Shown here: positions 10,229 to 20,480 of the stretch, one piece after another
Position numbering within the stretch: position 1 is the stretch's first letter
Layout of the letters: the number at the start of each line of letters is the position of its first letter
Assembly: GCA_036365515.1 (NCBI GenBank)
Contig: CM070873.1
Coordinates: forward strand, 67,267,529 to 67,331,528
Origin: Torymus aiolomorphi
Lineage: Eukaryota; Arthropoda; Insecta; Hymenoptera; Torymidae
DNA length: 64,000 nucleotides
Direction of reading: 5' to 3'
Translations under genes and position numbers: made by a program
Notes under the pieces: generated by a model
Databases searched by the model: none
Seen by the model: the letters and a program-made list of their open reading frames with translations, nothing else
Told to the model about the DNA's origin: nothing

Positions 10229-11795
10229 GGCCGAATCCATCTCAAATCGAACAGCCAGAGTATGCCTACCACACAGATCATTTTGGAATCAAAGTATTGC
10301 TATTCTTCTCGAAAAATGATTCGACGCGTATTTTTTCATTTTTCGATTGCACTAAAATGACATCCGGTTGGCAATGTCAAACATTTTTTACAAAATCCTA
10401 ACTTTCAAATTTTATTTTTCAAGGTCATTTTCAAACAGCTGCCAATTTACGAGTTTTTTAAGTTTTTGAGTAAACTATACGCGATCTTACTCAGATTAGC
10501 GCCTTCTTTCATGTCCAACATGACATTTTCATAAAAATAAAAAATGCATAAGTTATGCAGTTTTTACTAAAAAATGCACTTTTTGGAAAAATGTATTTTT
10601 TCAAAAACCCCATGTTTTTTTTTATGAAAATTTAGATGAAGATAGGGGGTGTTAATACCTACCAAATCGTGTGTGTCGGATATTGTATTTTTGCCCATAG
10701 AATGAGAAAAAATAAAATAAAATACAAAAAAATTTTCATTTATTACGATGGTAGTCAATAATAATCAATACAAACGAATGTTTGTACATATCTAAGTAAT
10801 ATACATATACACATTCGTACTTACACGCTATAGCTGTTTTTCATTTTTTCATTTTCAATTTTCTGTATTTTTTATTTTTATGACTACCTTTGTTTTTATT
10901 TTGTTTTGTTTTAACTTTTGTTAGTAAATGATCGGCAGTTTTTGCTGTACAACAATGTGTTTTATTATTACATGTTTCTTTAACCCATAAATTAGTTTTT
11001 TGAATTCCAGGATACTTTGGAGTTGTAAGCCAACCAACATTTTTTGCTTTTCTGAATTGTTCTATTTCAACATCTTGTAAATGTATTATTTTAATTGCAT
11101 CAGTATACTTTTGAACGTGCTCTACAAAATCATTAGAACGTGCTCTCGAAGATTATGTGAAGTAGCATAATGCTTTATAAGTCCACCCACATCATCTACA
11201 GCTCCTTTACCGTGCCCAGTAGCAGAGAACAACCATTTTATATCATATGGTGTTCGTTTTATTTCATATAATTGAAAGTGATTTTTAAAATGGCTAGCGG
11301 CGCTGTCTGATATAATGGTAATTTTGTCTATTGAATCACAACAATTTTCTTTTAAGTAAGTTATAATTTTTTCTACTGCTAGCAAAGCATACGCTGAATC
11401 ATGTTTTCGGTCATCACTTATGACTGCGAAACTTTGTGTCGAATCCCCTTGATAAGACACTGCTGTGAAAATAGAAAGTTGATCATTAACCCAATGATTT
11501 CCTTGAACAGCTTTATTATGAATCACAGCCCAGTTTTCAGCGAAGTCTATTTGAAGAACTAAATGATGTGAGTCTTTTTTAGCACTTTCTCTTTCTGCTT
11601 TTATAGCTTTGCGTTGTATATTTTTTACATGCATGTGAGTACTAACCTTCATCGTTCAAACCAAAGTTCATCTTTAAAAGCAAAAATTGATAGTGTCTTT
11701 TTAATCAAGTTTCCATTATCCCACAAAAAATATGTAATTTCTTTTGTGCCTTCTACAGCTTGCAGTTTTAATTTCGATTTTGTATAAATACATTA
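10229..11795 (-). mobile_element. Family A transposon, truncated copy 1
   Basis: Begins with the terminal sequence GGCCGAATCCATCTCAAATC at 10229, directly preceded by TTTAA. It continues through about 400 bases homologous to the long terminal inverted repeat of the complete copy at 45320-48860, then carries the 3' half of the same transposase on the minus strand. Homology stops near 11770-11790, where an unrelated tandem array begins, so the 5' half and the other terminal repeat are lost. Confidence 0.8.
10841..11770 (-). pseudogene. Family A transposase, C-terminal half, broken
   Basis: The longest open part, 11122-11652, translates to 176 residues and includes LQIDFAENWAVIHNKAVQG (first acidic block), SFAVISDDRKHDSAYALLA, ITIISDSAASHFKNHFQL (second block) and ATGHGKGAVDDVGGLIKH (third block). 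Relative to the copy at 47.5 kb it has a deletion after HNLRE that throws it out of frame. The C-terminal part continues in another frame down to a stop near 10841, ending in a very basic tail. The motif set is the one seen in a widespread DDE-like transposase family of animals, whose superfamily I cannot name with confidence. The first half of the protein is absent. Confidence 0.75.
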
Positions 11796-11819
11796 TTCAA
11801 AAGTATATGAAATTGTATT

Positions 11820-12310
11820 AAACCACTATACAAAAAAGGTCAACTACTATAGCGACCTCTTGCTGAAAAATAAATATGGTCAGCTTCTTTAACAACCCGT
11901 CGCTACAAATTATTAACAAATATTTTGTAAAAAAGCATTATTGATAAAAAATCCCAAAAAAAATTTTGCTAAAAATTATAGTAAGAAACGCCAAACCAAA
12001 AATATAAAAAATGGTTAGCTCTTTTAGAGATCACTTTCGCTACAAATTAGTAAAAATTATATACTTTAGTGGCCATTTGTAATAAAATAAATACGGTCAT
12101 CTGCTTTAGCGTATTTTTGTTATAAATTATCATTAAAAATTTTCTCAGAAAGAATAATAGTGAATGCAAACCACTATAAAAAAACGGTCAACTATTTTAG
12201 CGACCTCTTTCTAGAAAATAAAAATATGGTCGACGTCTTCATCGAACCGACGCTATATACAAACTACCAATAAAATTTTTATAGAAAAGCATTATTGCTA
12301 AAAAATACCC
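11820..12310 (+). repeat. Tandem array, 348-bp higher-order unit with about 110-bp subunits
   Basis: AAACCACTATA at 11820 recurs at 12168, both followed by GGTCAACTA and TTAGCGACCTC-type text. Within a unit the phrase GGTCA-CT-CTTTAGCGAC followed by TCGCTACAAATTA recurs about three times with divergence. It is 1.4 higher-order copies long and may be minor satellite DNA or the interior of an unrecognised element. It directly abuts the truncation point of family A copy 1. Confidence 0.6.
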
Positions 12311-12534
12311 TACTATGGACATCTATCCATTCCCAGCGACGAATAAAATATTTTCGATGTTTTCATATCATTCTTTATTTTTTTTTAACCGAGTTAATAT
12401 TATCCAATAGGACCGACAAAAATACGGATGGATAGGAAATTTCAAGCCCTTTTAGAAAATGTGTCTACCCCGGAATATATCCAAACCCAGCGACGAAAAA
12501 AATTAGTTTTGATTTTTTCATATTTTTCTTTCTC
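12311..12534. repeat. Diverged repeat related to the 7.4-7.8 kb array
   Basis: Contains CCCAGCGACGAA twice (near 12336 and 12486), with TATTTTCGATGTTTTCATATC and GATTTTTTCATATTTTTC, resembling the units at 7440-7835. No gene. Confidence 0.35.
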
Positions 12535-12840
12535 ATTTTTTAAATACCTAATATGATCCGATCAACTATATAATTGAACTTGCACAACTCCAACATGAAC
12601 TTCATATACCCGCCAAAGATGAATTTGATATCTCTTGCCAGTTTCGAGTTATGCTGTCGACAAATTTATTACAGACATACACACACGCGCGCACACACAC
12701 ATACATACACACAAACATAGACAAACAAACCTTTTCTAGAAAATGCATATTTGACTCAAAGAGCTTGGAAATATCGAAAATCATCGAAATCTCAGATTAG
12801 AAAAATTTCACCGTTACAAAGCTTTCTCTTTGAGAAAGCA
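12535..12840 (+). repeat. (GT)n-centred interspersed repeat, copy 3
   Basis: Starts with ATTGAACTTGCACAACTCCA and continues with CCCGCCAAAGATGAATTTGA and CGACAAATTTATT, then a mixed (CA)n tract (12678-12716) and ends at CACCGTTACAAAGCTTTCTC plus a TTTGAGAAAGC hairpin. This is the orientation opposite to copy 2. It is the best-delimited copy of the three. Confidence 0.6.
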
Positions 12841-12851
12841 ATAACTAACTT

Positions 12852-12875
12852 ATGGTTAACATTTCTACCAGGGAA
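12852..12875 (-). repeat. Solo end of the CCCTGGT terminal-repeat family
   Basis: ATTTCTACCAGGGAAG is the reverse complement of a CCCTGGTAGAAAT-type end, matching termini near 14787, 31600 and 59364/59881. The rest of the element was not found next to it. Confidence 0.3.
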
Positions 12876-12949
12876 GAAGTCATAAATAATTATAAATTAA
12901 TTATAAACAAGATATTATAAATAAAAGCAATACAAAACGTCGTATCCCT

Positions 12950-13216
12950 TCTGTAAAAAGTGATGAGCGGCCATGTTGAAGCACCTAAAGGCTTGATTTT
13001 GATTGGTCGATAAGAAGAAGGCGCGAGAAATTTACTGTTTGGAATTTAATGTTTGAATTTTTTAATGGAATTTTTACATTTAGAGTAGTATAAAAATGAT
13101 TAAGTTCTGACTTTGAAAAAATACTTAAATAAGTTAAAAGTAAAACGTAATGAAGATAGCATACATAACTTCAAAAACAAAAAAGTACGCGCGAAGCGCG
13201 TTTGAATATCACTTGT
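12950..13216 (+). mobile_element. Non-autonomous Helitron, copy A
   Basis: The start TCTGTAAAAAGTGATGAGCG and the phrase GGCCATGTTGAAGCACCTAAAGG match copy B at 40460. The 3' end has CATAACTTCAAAAACAAAAA, a CGCGCGAAGCGCG hairpin, an 11-base spacer and CTTGT, a one-base variant of the Helitron CTRRT end. No Rep/helicase coding sequence is present, so it would depend on an enzyme supplied in trans. Confidence 0.55.
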
Positions 13217-13341
13217 GTACTAAAAAATATTAGAAATAAAGTTATTTTTTGATTCTTGAAACAATTTAATTATTATATTTTCAATTTCATTGTTATATAT
13301 TTACAAAATTATTTTATTTGAGCAGTACTTGAATCGTACCG
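13217..13341. other. AT-rich spacer
   Basis: Nothing recognised between the Helitron end and the following tandem duplication. Confidence 0.3.
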
Positions 13342-13443
13342 AAGTTGAGGGGAGTTCTAGAGTTGAAATATATACAAATCTTAATACAAAATAAGTTGAG
13401 GGGAGTTCTAGAGTTGAAATATATACAAATCTTAATACAAAAT
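13342..13443 (+). repeat. Perfect tandem duplication, 51 bp x 2
   Basis: The unit beginning AAGTTGAGGGGAGTTCTAG at 13342 is repeated at 13393 without visible change, so the duplication is recent. Confidence 0.9.
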
Positions 13444-13868
13444 ATGTTTGTTTTTGCGTTTTAACTACATTTATTTACTTATTTTCAAGATAAAATATGA
13501 AATTTACATAAAATTAAAAAAAAAGTGTAAAAAACGTTAATAACGTTGTTTCAAAACGTTGCACCACTTCAAATTCTCTATTAGTATGATTGTTAAAACA
13601 TGCATGCCAAAGTTCAGTATAATGTGCTTCGAGATTTAAAAAAAGAAAATTTTTTCGTTAAAAATTAAAAGTACCTGAGAATTCCCCAAATCTCCGCCAC
13701 TATTCCAGGTAATAATAAAGACATAATGACATAAAGATTTTTTGAGCTTCATTTTTAAAGTTTTTCATTCTGAATTTTTTGGTTCTGGTGAATATGAAAC
13801 ATCGGGTCAACCCACGTATTTTTATCATTGTACTTACCCCGAGTACTAACTATTTATGCTAGGTAATT
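13444..13868. other. AT-rich spacer, no gene
   Basis: No gene or bounded repeat recognised. Confidence 0.4.
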
Positions 13869-14095
13869 GTACACTCTTAAAAATTATGTGCCTATTTAAC
13901 ACAAAGTTTGTGTAAAATATGAATGTTCCTATTTAACACAAAAATTTGTGTAAATGATGTACACAAACATTGTGTAAGAATTCAACACAAGAATTTGTGT
14001 AAAATCGATGTTTTACACAAAAATTTGTGTAAAATCGCTGCTTTACAAACAAACTTGTGTAAACTGCCGCGTTTGACACAAAAATTTATGGGAGA
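13869..14095 (+). repeat. Array of ACACAAA...TTTGTGT palindromes (left)
   Basis: Six or more imperfect copies of a 20-base palindrome such as TTTACACAAAAATTTGTGTA, spaced 30-35 bases apart. The open frame over it (repeated HKNLCKI residues) reflects the repeat only. Confidence 0.8.
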
Positions 14096-14489
14096 GAATA
14101 GGGAGATCGATTAATGCCCGTGCACGCCAATTTTGGCCCTTTTCTGGCGATTCTGAGAGACGGTGCTAATCGGGCCGTCCGGTGTGCTAAAGACGCTTCG
14201 ATATAAGTTATTACTCTAGTAGAAATTCATCTATACGAAATGGCCAAGAAGTTAGAAAATAGCATGTAAAACTGGTTAATAAATGACTATGATGAAACGC
14301 TTTTTCTCACATTTTTTGCCTATTTCTTAGATTGAGGTAAAAACAAAATATTCGTATTTGATTTACTTACTAATTTTATCTTTGATAAAAGAGCATTATA
14401 CTGCATTGGATGGCTTTTCAAAATATAAATAAATAACATGAACTAATAAATCGTTTATTGTACTCATTCTATGAATAATTCAGCAAAAT

Positions 14490-14795
14490 TTTGATTTCTC
14501 CATCTGATTCTGTCTCTCTCACTCCTTGTCATAGCAGCAAGCCTTCTAGTAGCCATTTTCAGTATATAAAAACTGATCAGTTTTAATACCTTTAAAATAC
14601 TCAAGAACAAGATTGTGATTGTCTTCGAAAAACTCATTCTATTTTTCAATCTATTAAATAGCCAAATAATGGGAGAAAAAGCGTTTCATCGAGAGAAACT
14701 GGACAACAGAAATTCCTATTTTATAATAGTCAGCTTCTAATATAAATGGTCAGTCATTGGTTATAAAATGTTTTGGATTTCCACCAGGGTAGTGT
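14490..14795. repeat. CCCTGGT-family interspersed repeat, copy 1
   Basis: GATTCTGTCTCTCTCACTCC followed by TTGTCAT, then AGCCATTTTCAG, CAGTTTTAATACCTTTAAAA, GTTTCATCGA and a terminal GGATTTCCACCAGGGTAG. The same ordered blocks occur at 59590-59881 and 31395-31603. The left end is not identified in this copy. Confidence 0.6.
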
Positions 14796-15130
14796 AGTCA
14801 TTAATTTTAGATAATTTATTCGCGGCGCCGCGTAATCGCGTATTTTTTCTTATCTTAGTCGATATGAATGTTGACGTGATTTATTTGTGCTGGGGTAAGA
14901 TCCGTTTCATACTGTTAATAATCACTGTCGATCATACACACTTACGCGATGATAATTATTTTACCTGCTTGTGTACTAATTACAAGAATGCCTGAACACA
15001 ACAAGTCGCACGATTCGTCCACGACTCGAATACCCCTTTCCAAGCTCGAGATTATTTCAACGAACTTCGCGTTGGTCCGCCAGAAAAGTTGAAGGTACAC
15101 ATGCGATTTTGTTTTTTGTACTCTGTATTA

Positions 15131-15301
15131 CGTTTTAACGACGTGTTCTTGTTTATGCACATACTGATTGTGCACATATTAATTTTGCACACTTTAACAT
15201 TGGTATATATCTATATATATAGATCTGTACCAATGCTATCTGTGCACAATAAATATGTACACAATCCTTATGTGCACAAACAAGAACATGCCGTTTTAAC
15301 G
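15131..15301. repeat. 171-bp hairpin element built of TGTGCACA subrepeats
   Basis: Ends CGTTTTAACG-AC-GTGTTCTT and, inverted, AAGAACATGCCGTTTTAACG. Between them are repeated TGTGCACA / TATGCACATA palindromes and a central TATATATCTATATATATAGA. The whole segment can fold into a single imperfect hairpin. No coding capacity. Confidence 0.7.
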
Positions 15302-15413
15302 CCAATCTTTTGTAATTAATACAGCTTGCCTGCGATTCATTTTTTTAAATAAAAATTCGATCTACTCTCTTGACTTTGGATTTATTTTAAACTTAAGGGG
15401 ATTCTATGGGCAG

Positions 15414-16025
15414 TCTACAATAAATTGTTCTCATAGTGCAAAGTGAGAACACATATAGTATCATAGACCGGTACTTTAAGTTACGGAAAAAAAATTTTTT
15501 AATGGAATTTCAGTACTAACAAAGTATATATCGTCAGTGTAAAAACATTATACAACAAATCGCTTTAATCTTGTTCAGTTTTGCTTAAATTTCGATTTTT
15601 AAAGGCTCATTTTCACCTTTGTTACATTTCAGTACGAGGTATTGTGGATCAAATTAAAAAATTTTTAAAACCTTAAAAGTTAGAGGCAATTGTTTATCAA
15701 GTTTTGTACGAATCGGGTATGAATTCGAGCCAAACTTGCCATAAGCAATTGCCTGTAACTTTTAAGGTTTAAAAAATTTTTTAATTTGATCCACAATACC
15801 TCGTAATGAAATCCAACAAAGATGAAAATGAGCCTTTAAAAATTGAAATTGAAGCAAAACTGAAAAAGATTAAAGCGATTTGTTACATCATTTTTTTTAC
15901 ACTGACGATATCTACTCTGTTAGTACTGAAATTTCGTTAAAAAAATTTTTTTCCGTAACTTAAAGTATCGGTCTATGATACTATATGGGTTCTCACTTTG
16001 CAGTATGAGAACAATTTATTGTAGA
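15414..16025. mobile_element. 612-bp foldback element (long inverted repeat)
   Basis: The left arm from TCTACAATAAATTGTTCTCA (15414) is matched by the reverse complement of the right arm ending ATGAGAACAATTTATTGTAG (16025). Homology continues through both arms (TAGTATCATAGACC, CTTTAAGTTACGGAAAAAAA, TCGTCAGTGTAAAAA, AAATCGCTTTAATC, GAGGTATTGTGGATCAAATT) to a centre near 15715. The arms are about 270 bases each and differ at scattered bases. Non-coding. Confidence 0.85.
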
Positions 16026-16557
16026 ATATTTTATATTTGAGTACTATATCTGTTCATAGAACCACCTTATATATATCAGGGAAAACATGTACTGTACGAT
16101 TTAGTCGTATTTAAAAACTTTTATTAACATTTTCTGAACTTACGAAAATATCACAGTAGCAAGAAATGTTTTGTAACTATATATGTATTATAATTATTAT
16201 TTGTATGTAAGTCAAGTGACTTCGTGTATATACAATCTTTTACTTTAATTATAATAATATCGCCTTCTGTGCAAACATTGTATGCTGCAGTTTTTTTTTT
16301 TAATTTCAATTCTAGGCCATTTTTCCACCACAGCATACGCGTAATCTTACCACGAAAAAAACTCCAATATATTTCCAAATACTGGTAAATTTTTTTCAAA
16401 TATTATACAAATAAATTTATTTAATTTTAACGAAGCATTGCGGAATAATACATTGTTTCCTACATATATAATTTCATTATTAGACAAATTGAATTGCTCT
16501 GTAATGACTCCTGAATACAAATTTTGACTTCATGTGCATTTCTTTCAAATTCCGCAA
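16026..16557. other. AT-rich interior of the composite element
   Basis: No gene. A minus-strand frame (16151-16399) of 82 codons has no recognisable feature. Confidence 0.3.
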
Positions 16558-16770
16558 TTTGAAATTTTACACAAAGGTTGTATAAATTGAACATATTATA
16601 CAAAGTTTGTGTAAATTGAATATATTACACAAAATTTGCATAAATTGAAAATTTTACACACGCTTGTTTATATTTTACACAAATATTGTGTAAAAGTTTA
16701 AACAAGAAATTTTACACAAAATTTAAATTACACGGGATTCATATTTTACACAAAATTTTTAACCGTGTAT
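16558..16770 (-). repeat. Array of ACACAAA...TTTGTGT palindromes (right)
   Basis: Mirror counterpart of 13869-14095: units such as TTACACAAAATTTG and TATACAAAGTTTGTGTAAAT at roughly 30-base spacing, ending in ATTTTTAACCGTGTA. Confidence 0.75.
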
Positions 16771-16772
16771 AT

Positions 16773-17438
16773 GACCTAATCCATCTCAAATCAGGTGGTC
16801 CGCATATGCCTATGTCACCGGTCATTTTGGAATTAAAGTATTTATGTTCTTATCAAAAAATTATTTGACAAGTATTTTTTTATTTTTTTTCTTACATCTA
16901 AATTTCATGTGTTCAGCGATGCCGAAAAATTCCAAGAAAATCCTTACTTAGAAAAAAAAATTTTCAATGTCATTTTCAAACTGCTACTGTTTCACAAGTT
17001 TTCATCATTTCACTCAGTTTTGAGTCCTCTTTTACGTCCTTTATGTTATTTAAAAAAAAAAAATGCATGATTGTTATGCACTTTTGACTGAAAAATGCAC
17101 TTTTTAGAAAAATGCTTTTATCTCGAAAACGTCATGTTTTTTGCTCAATTATTTTGTCGTGATAGAGGACGTAAATACTTATCTAGACATATATGTGAGA
17201 TTCATGAGTTTTGCGCTGGGAAAGCGATCACTAATGAGATAAAACACGAATACATTTTTTACGTTTATAAGCGTTTAATGCTTATATATAGTCAATGATA
17301 TAACAGTCAATATAAAGATTTTTATCTTTGTACGTACGTAAGTAATACCCATGTACACGAGCCTACTTGTATGAGTTTATGTACTTATACATTTGTCTGC
17401 TAGATGGCTATCGTTTGACTTAACATGTACCAAGAAAA
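16773..17438 (+). mobile_element. Family A transposon, terminal fragment (copy 3)
   Basis: GACCTAATCCATCTCAAATC at 16773 matches the family A terminus, and about 660 bases then follow the same order as 45320-45998: TATGTTCTTATCAAAAAATT, CAGCGATGCCGAAAAATTCC, ACTCAGTTTTGAGTCC, CTCGAAAACGTCATG, TGATAGAGGACG, GCGATCACTAATGAGATAA, CTAGATGGCTATCG. It breaks off at the border of the 17440 hairpin, so no transposase remains. It abuts the right end of the composite element. Confidence 0.75.
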
Positions 17439-17439
17439 G

Positions 17440-17577
17440 TATGAGAGTTTCGTTATTGAATTATGGCAATATATTGGCAATATCTTGGAGATATATTAGT
17501 AAGATATTGGGCAATCTTCAAGATATTGTCAATATATCGCCAATATATTGCCACAGTTCTGCAACGAAACTCTCATG
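17440..17577. repeat. 138-bp hairpin element built of CAATATATTG subrepeats
   Basis: Ends TATGAGAGTTTCGTT and the inverted AACGAAACTCTCATG. Arms and loop are repeats of TGGCAATATATTGGC-like palindromes and AAGATATTG. It sits exactly at the break of the family A fragment. Confidence 0.75.
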
Positions 17578-17592
17578 CCGTCGTTAAAATAT

Positions 17593-17636
17593 AAAAAATC
17601 GTTGCCAATATATTGGCACGTAGCTTCCTCCAAATG
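17593..17636 (-). repeat. Solo Harbinger-type terminal repeat
   Basis: CGTTGCCAATATATTGGCAC followed by GTAGCTTCCTC is close to the right terminal repeat of the 5.2-6.9 kb Harbinger element. The partner end is absent. Confidence 0.5.
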
Positions 17637-17639
17637 AAT

Positions 17640-19724
17640 TTATCACTCCCATGTGTATAGTATATAGTTCAAATATAAAATATGTATATTCATTCTACAT
17701 GTTTTTTCAATAATTTACAACTTCATTAGTATTTACAAAAATTACACATTATTTCTTATTCTTGAAATCCTTTATAAGCTGCTGTTGATAATATGTCAAC
17801 ACAAAAGTACTATGTTAAGATATTAATAATACAAAATAACCTACCTACCTCGAGTGCAACTAACACACATGCACTGCACCATCTATAAGAACTCCTTTTC
17901 TACATTTCTATTACCTCCAAATTATTGACTTCAATATTCTGTATAATAGATAATGTTTCTTTATGAAATTTGACAAATATATTGCCTATACCACATACAA
18001 AATTATCTATAAATTTCATGTTTCCATTTATAAAAAAGAGAACGCGATTAATATCGAAGTACAACCAAAAGTATTGTTAAACGTATTTCTCGGCCTCTAA
18101 TTCGTCAGCGTATCTATCTAATTTCATGCATGTATCGATGAAGCGCACTGTAAATTAATCTCAATAAAAAACAAAAGCAAGTAAGCAACACGCACGCGTA
18201 GCACGCGTCAGTTCCATTTTCTAGTATACATAAAGCCGTTTCCGAAAAATTACGATTTGAAAAGAGGGCTAAAACAGTTTTAACCTCAAATATCTCTGAA
18301 ATTCATAAACGAATTTTTTACCTTAAGAGAACACATAATAAATAACATACAAACTCTGGATCTCCATCAAATTTCAAAGAAATTATAACCATTTTTCTCT
18401 AGTTATCAACAACGAAAATAACTTTGTAAAATACGAAAATTTTGAATATCAAATATCTCAAAAAGTAATCGTACGATCTTGATAAAAATTCACATACATA
18501 ATATCTATATCACACACAAAATTGTACTAATTATATTATATAAATTATTAATTATCTATTTAAAAATAAACTCATAAATATAATAATAATCAAACAACAT
18601 CTACAAAATGTCAATACCAAGCTGCAGCCTCAAACCCAAAATGAAAAATATCGGTCAATAATCTTGTGAATAAATTAATGAAATTCATTTGCCTTTTTTT
18701 CCTTTGGATTTTATTCAGTGTACACCTAAACCGGCAAGGCTAATTAGAATTAGGATCTAGAATTTTAAGCGCTTCTTATTGTTTGTAAGATAACTGCAAC
18801 ATCGTGAAAAAATTGATGATGTACATAATTTAAATACTTATGCACGTTATCTAGATCTTTTAGCTTTATTGTGCACTCGGCACCATCGTGCGCCGTGGCC
18901 TCGTCGGCGTACCTCGCTTCTTCCTTCGCCACCATCACTATACACGCGTACAACACAGAAGTATTTCTGATCGCTACACGATCATACTATCATAGTCCTG
19001 AAATCGATGAGAGATGCCGGTAACGTTACTAGGTAAATGAAGCAAGTAACCTCTCACATGTCGAGAAGTTTGCTATTCACTTCGCATCCCATTTCATTCA
19101 AAAATTTTGTTGTCTTGTTCTGCGCTAAGGCTTTACCTACAATACGTTTCAAATAACATAACTAGTATTATGATTTTGTAAATTTATTTGCATTGAATAC
19201 ATTTACCATTTTATTGTGAAACCCATATATTTTAAATTATTTTTTTGTGTTCTTTCCGAAAATAAATGAATAAAAGTTGAGAAAAAATTTTTTCCGTGTA
19301 AAGGTATTTTGAACTTTTTATATATCATCTCTACCATAAAATAAATGGTACCAATCGATAGATGAGAAAAAAATACCTAAAATTCTTGTGTTTTGGAATT
19401 CATTTTTTAATCTACTATTTTGCTATAACGTTTTGAAGTGATGCGTTAAATGATTGTCACAGTGTAGTAGGCCTCGTACATCAAACCTAACCTTAAGAAT
19501 TGAAATAGAGAAAACTTATCTGGGATAACCTCTGTGGATAGCAATTTTTAAATTTTCTTAAACTTTAAAAGAAAAAATATACAAATATCTCATGGTCGTA
19601 TTTGATAAGATCGTAAAAAATTATTAGCAGGTTGAAGATTTGCCAATAAGTTACTTATAACTGAAATGCTATTCATTTTCACATTTACATATCGACGGCT
19701 AAGCGGAACAACGTGCTATCACAG
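17640..19724. other. AT-rich stretch, no gene recognised
   Basis: About 2 kb of AT-rich sequence. A slightly GC-richer patch lies at 18875-18960 with a 63-codon minus-strand frame lacking any domain. No bounded element was recognised. Confidence 0.4.
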
Positions 19725-19839
19725 CCGACGCTCATAGAAGATGCTGTTTCAGCGGAGTCTCAGAGAACATATTATCTTAGTCGAGGCTCACAGAAGATGC
19801 TGTCTCAGCGGAGACTCACAGAACATGTTATCTTAGATG
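19725..19839 (+). repeat. Tandem duplication, 56 bp x 2
   Basis: GACGCTCATAGAAGATGCTG...TTATCTTAG is repeated as GAGGCTCACAGAAGATGCTG...TTATCTTAG, with the phase shifting by 56 bases. The two units share the TCAGCGGAG-CTCA-AGAACAT core. Confidence 0.75.
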
Positions 19840-20111
19840 CGTTTTTCTTTTCTCAAATTTTGTAGTGGTAGCTCTACGCGCCTCGATTAAAATACTATTT
19901 CTACAAAATCGGTGTCTCTAAAAATCGTGAAAAAAATTAGACGTGATTTTTCGACAATGATTTTGGAATAGATACAATAATATTTTTATGTACGAAAAAT
20001 AATTGTTATGTAAATATTTAAACAACATTTCTCTTTTTGTTAGCTCGTACTCGATATTTCTCCAACCTTCCGTATAAATTTTACCCTGAATTGATGGGAA
20101 AGTCCGCTACG
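19840..20111. other. AT-rich spacer
   Basis: Nothing recognised. Confidence 0.3.
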
Positions 20112-20480
20112 TACGACAGTGGCGCTACTGTCGCTGTTGTCGGAGAAGGTGTAATGGCATACGTAACCCCATCAATATCAATAATTAGATTCACAATAGA
20201 GATTCATTGTTATGATAGCGTTTATAACTTTTTCAATAAAATCTGAAGTAAAATATTGTTTAGGAGCTAACACTACCAATGATATTGCGAATAATGTATA
20301 TTTAAAAAGTAATTAAATACACATTTTCATAAAACCTGGATTTTTTACCATGCTAGCATGGGAAAATTTGCCTATATGCCACCGCAAAAAGCAACGGAAC
20401 GACGACGTGATTCACAGTTACAGTCACGAATTTCATGATAATTTTTCTGAGAAAATTCTATCCGTGTGAAATTCTCAAGT
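20112..20480 (+). repeat. Dispersed direct repeat R, copy 1
   Basis: Begins CGACAGTGGCGCTACTGTCG and continues with TTGTCGGAGAAGG, CAATATCAATAATTAGATTC, TTATGATAGCGTTTATAAC and CACCGCAAAAAGCAACGGAA to AATTTTTCTGAGAAAATTCT. The same ordered blocks lie about 2.03 kb downstream. A 69-codon frame over the start shows no domain. Confidence 0.7.

Larger units (their letters stand above)
13869..16770. mobile_element. Composite element with palindrome-array terminal inverted repeats
   Basis: Left end TACACTCTTAAAAATTATGTG and right end (read in reverse complement) TACACGGTTAAAAATTTTGTG form an inverted pair. Each is followed inward by about 200 bp made of repeated ACACAAA-TTTGTGTAAA palindromes. Both ends also share AAAATATGAAT. 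The 2.9-kb interior has no transposase but holds a CCCTGGT-family copy, a 171-bp hairpin and a 612-bp foldback, giving a nested arrangement. The ends may belong to a known superfamily that I cannot name. It could alternatively be two independent short elements in opposite orientation. Confidence 0.5.

Noticed and set aside
13923..14114. 63-codon frame with repeated HKNLCKI
   Set aside because: Produced by the palindrome array; not a repeat protein.
13869..16770. CRISPR-like array (regularly spaced palindromic repeats)
   Set aside because: Eukaryotic context, repeats imperfect, spacers not unique sequence of constant length, and no cas-like genes; inverted arrays at both ends fit a transposon better.
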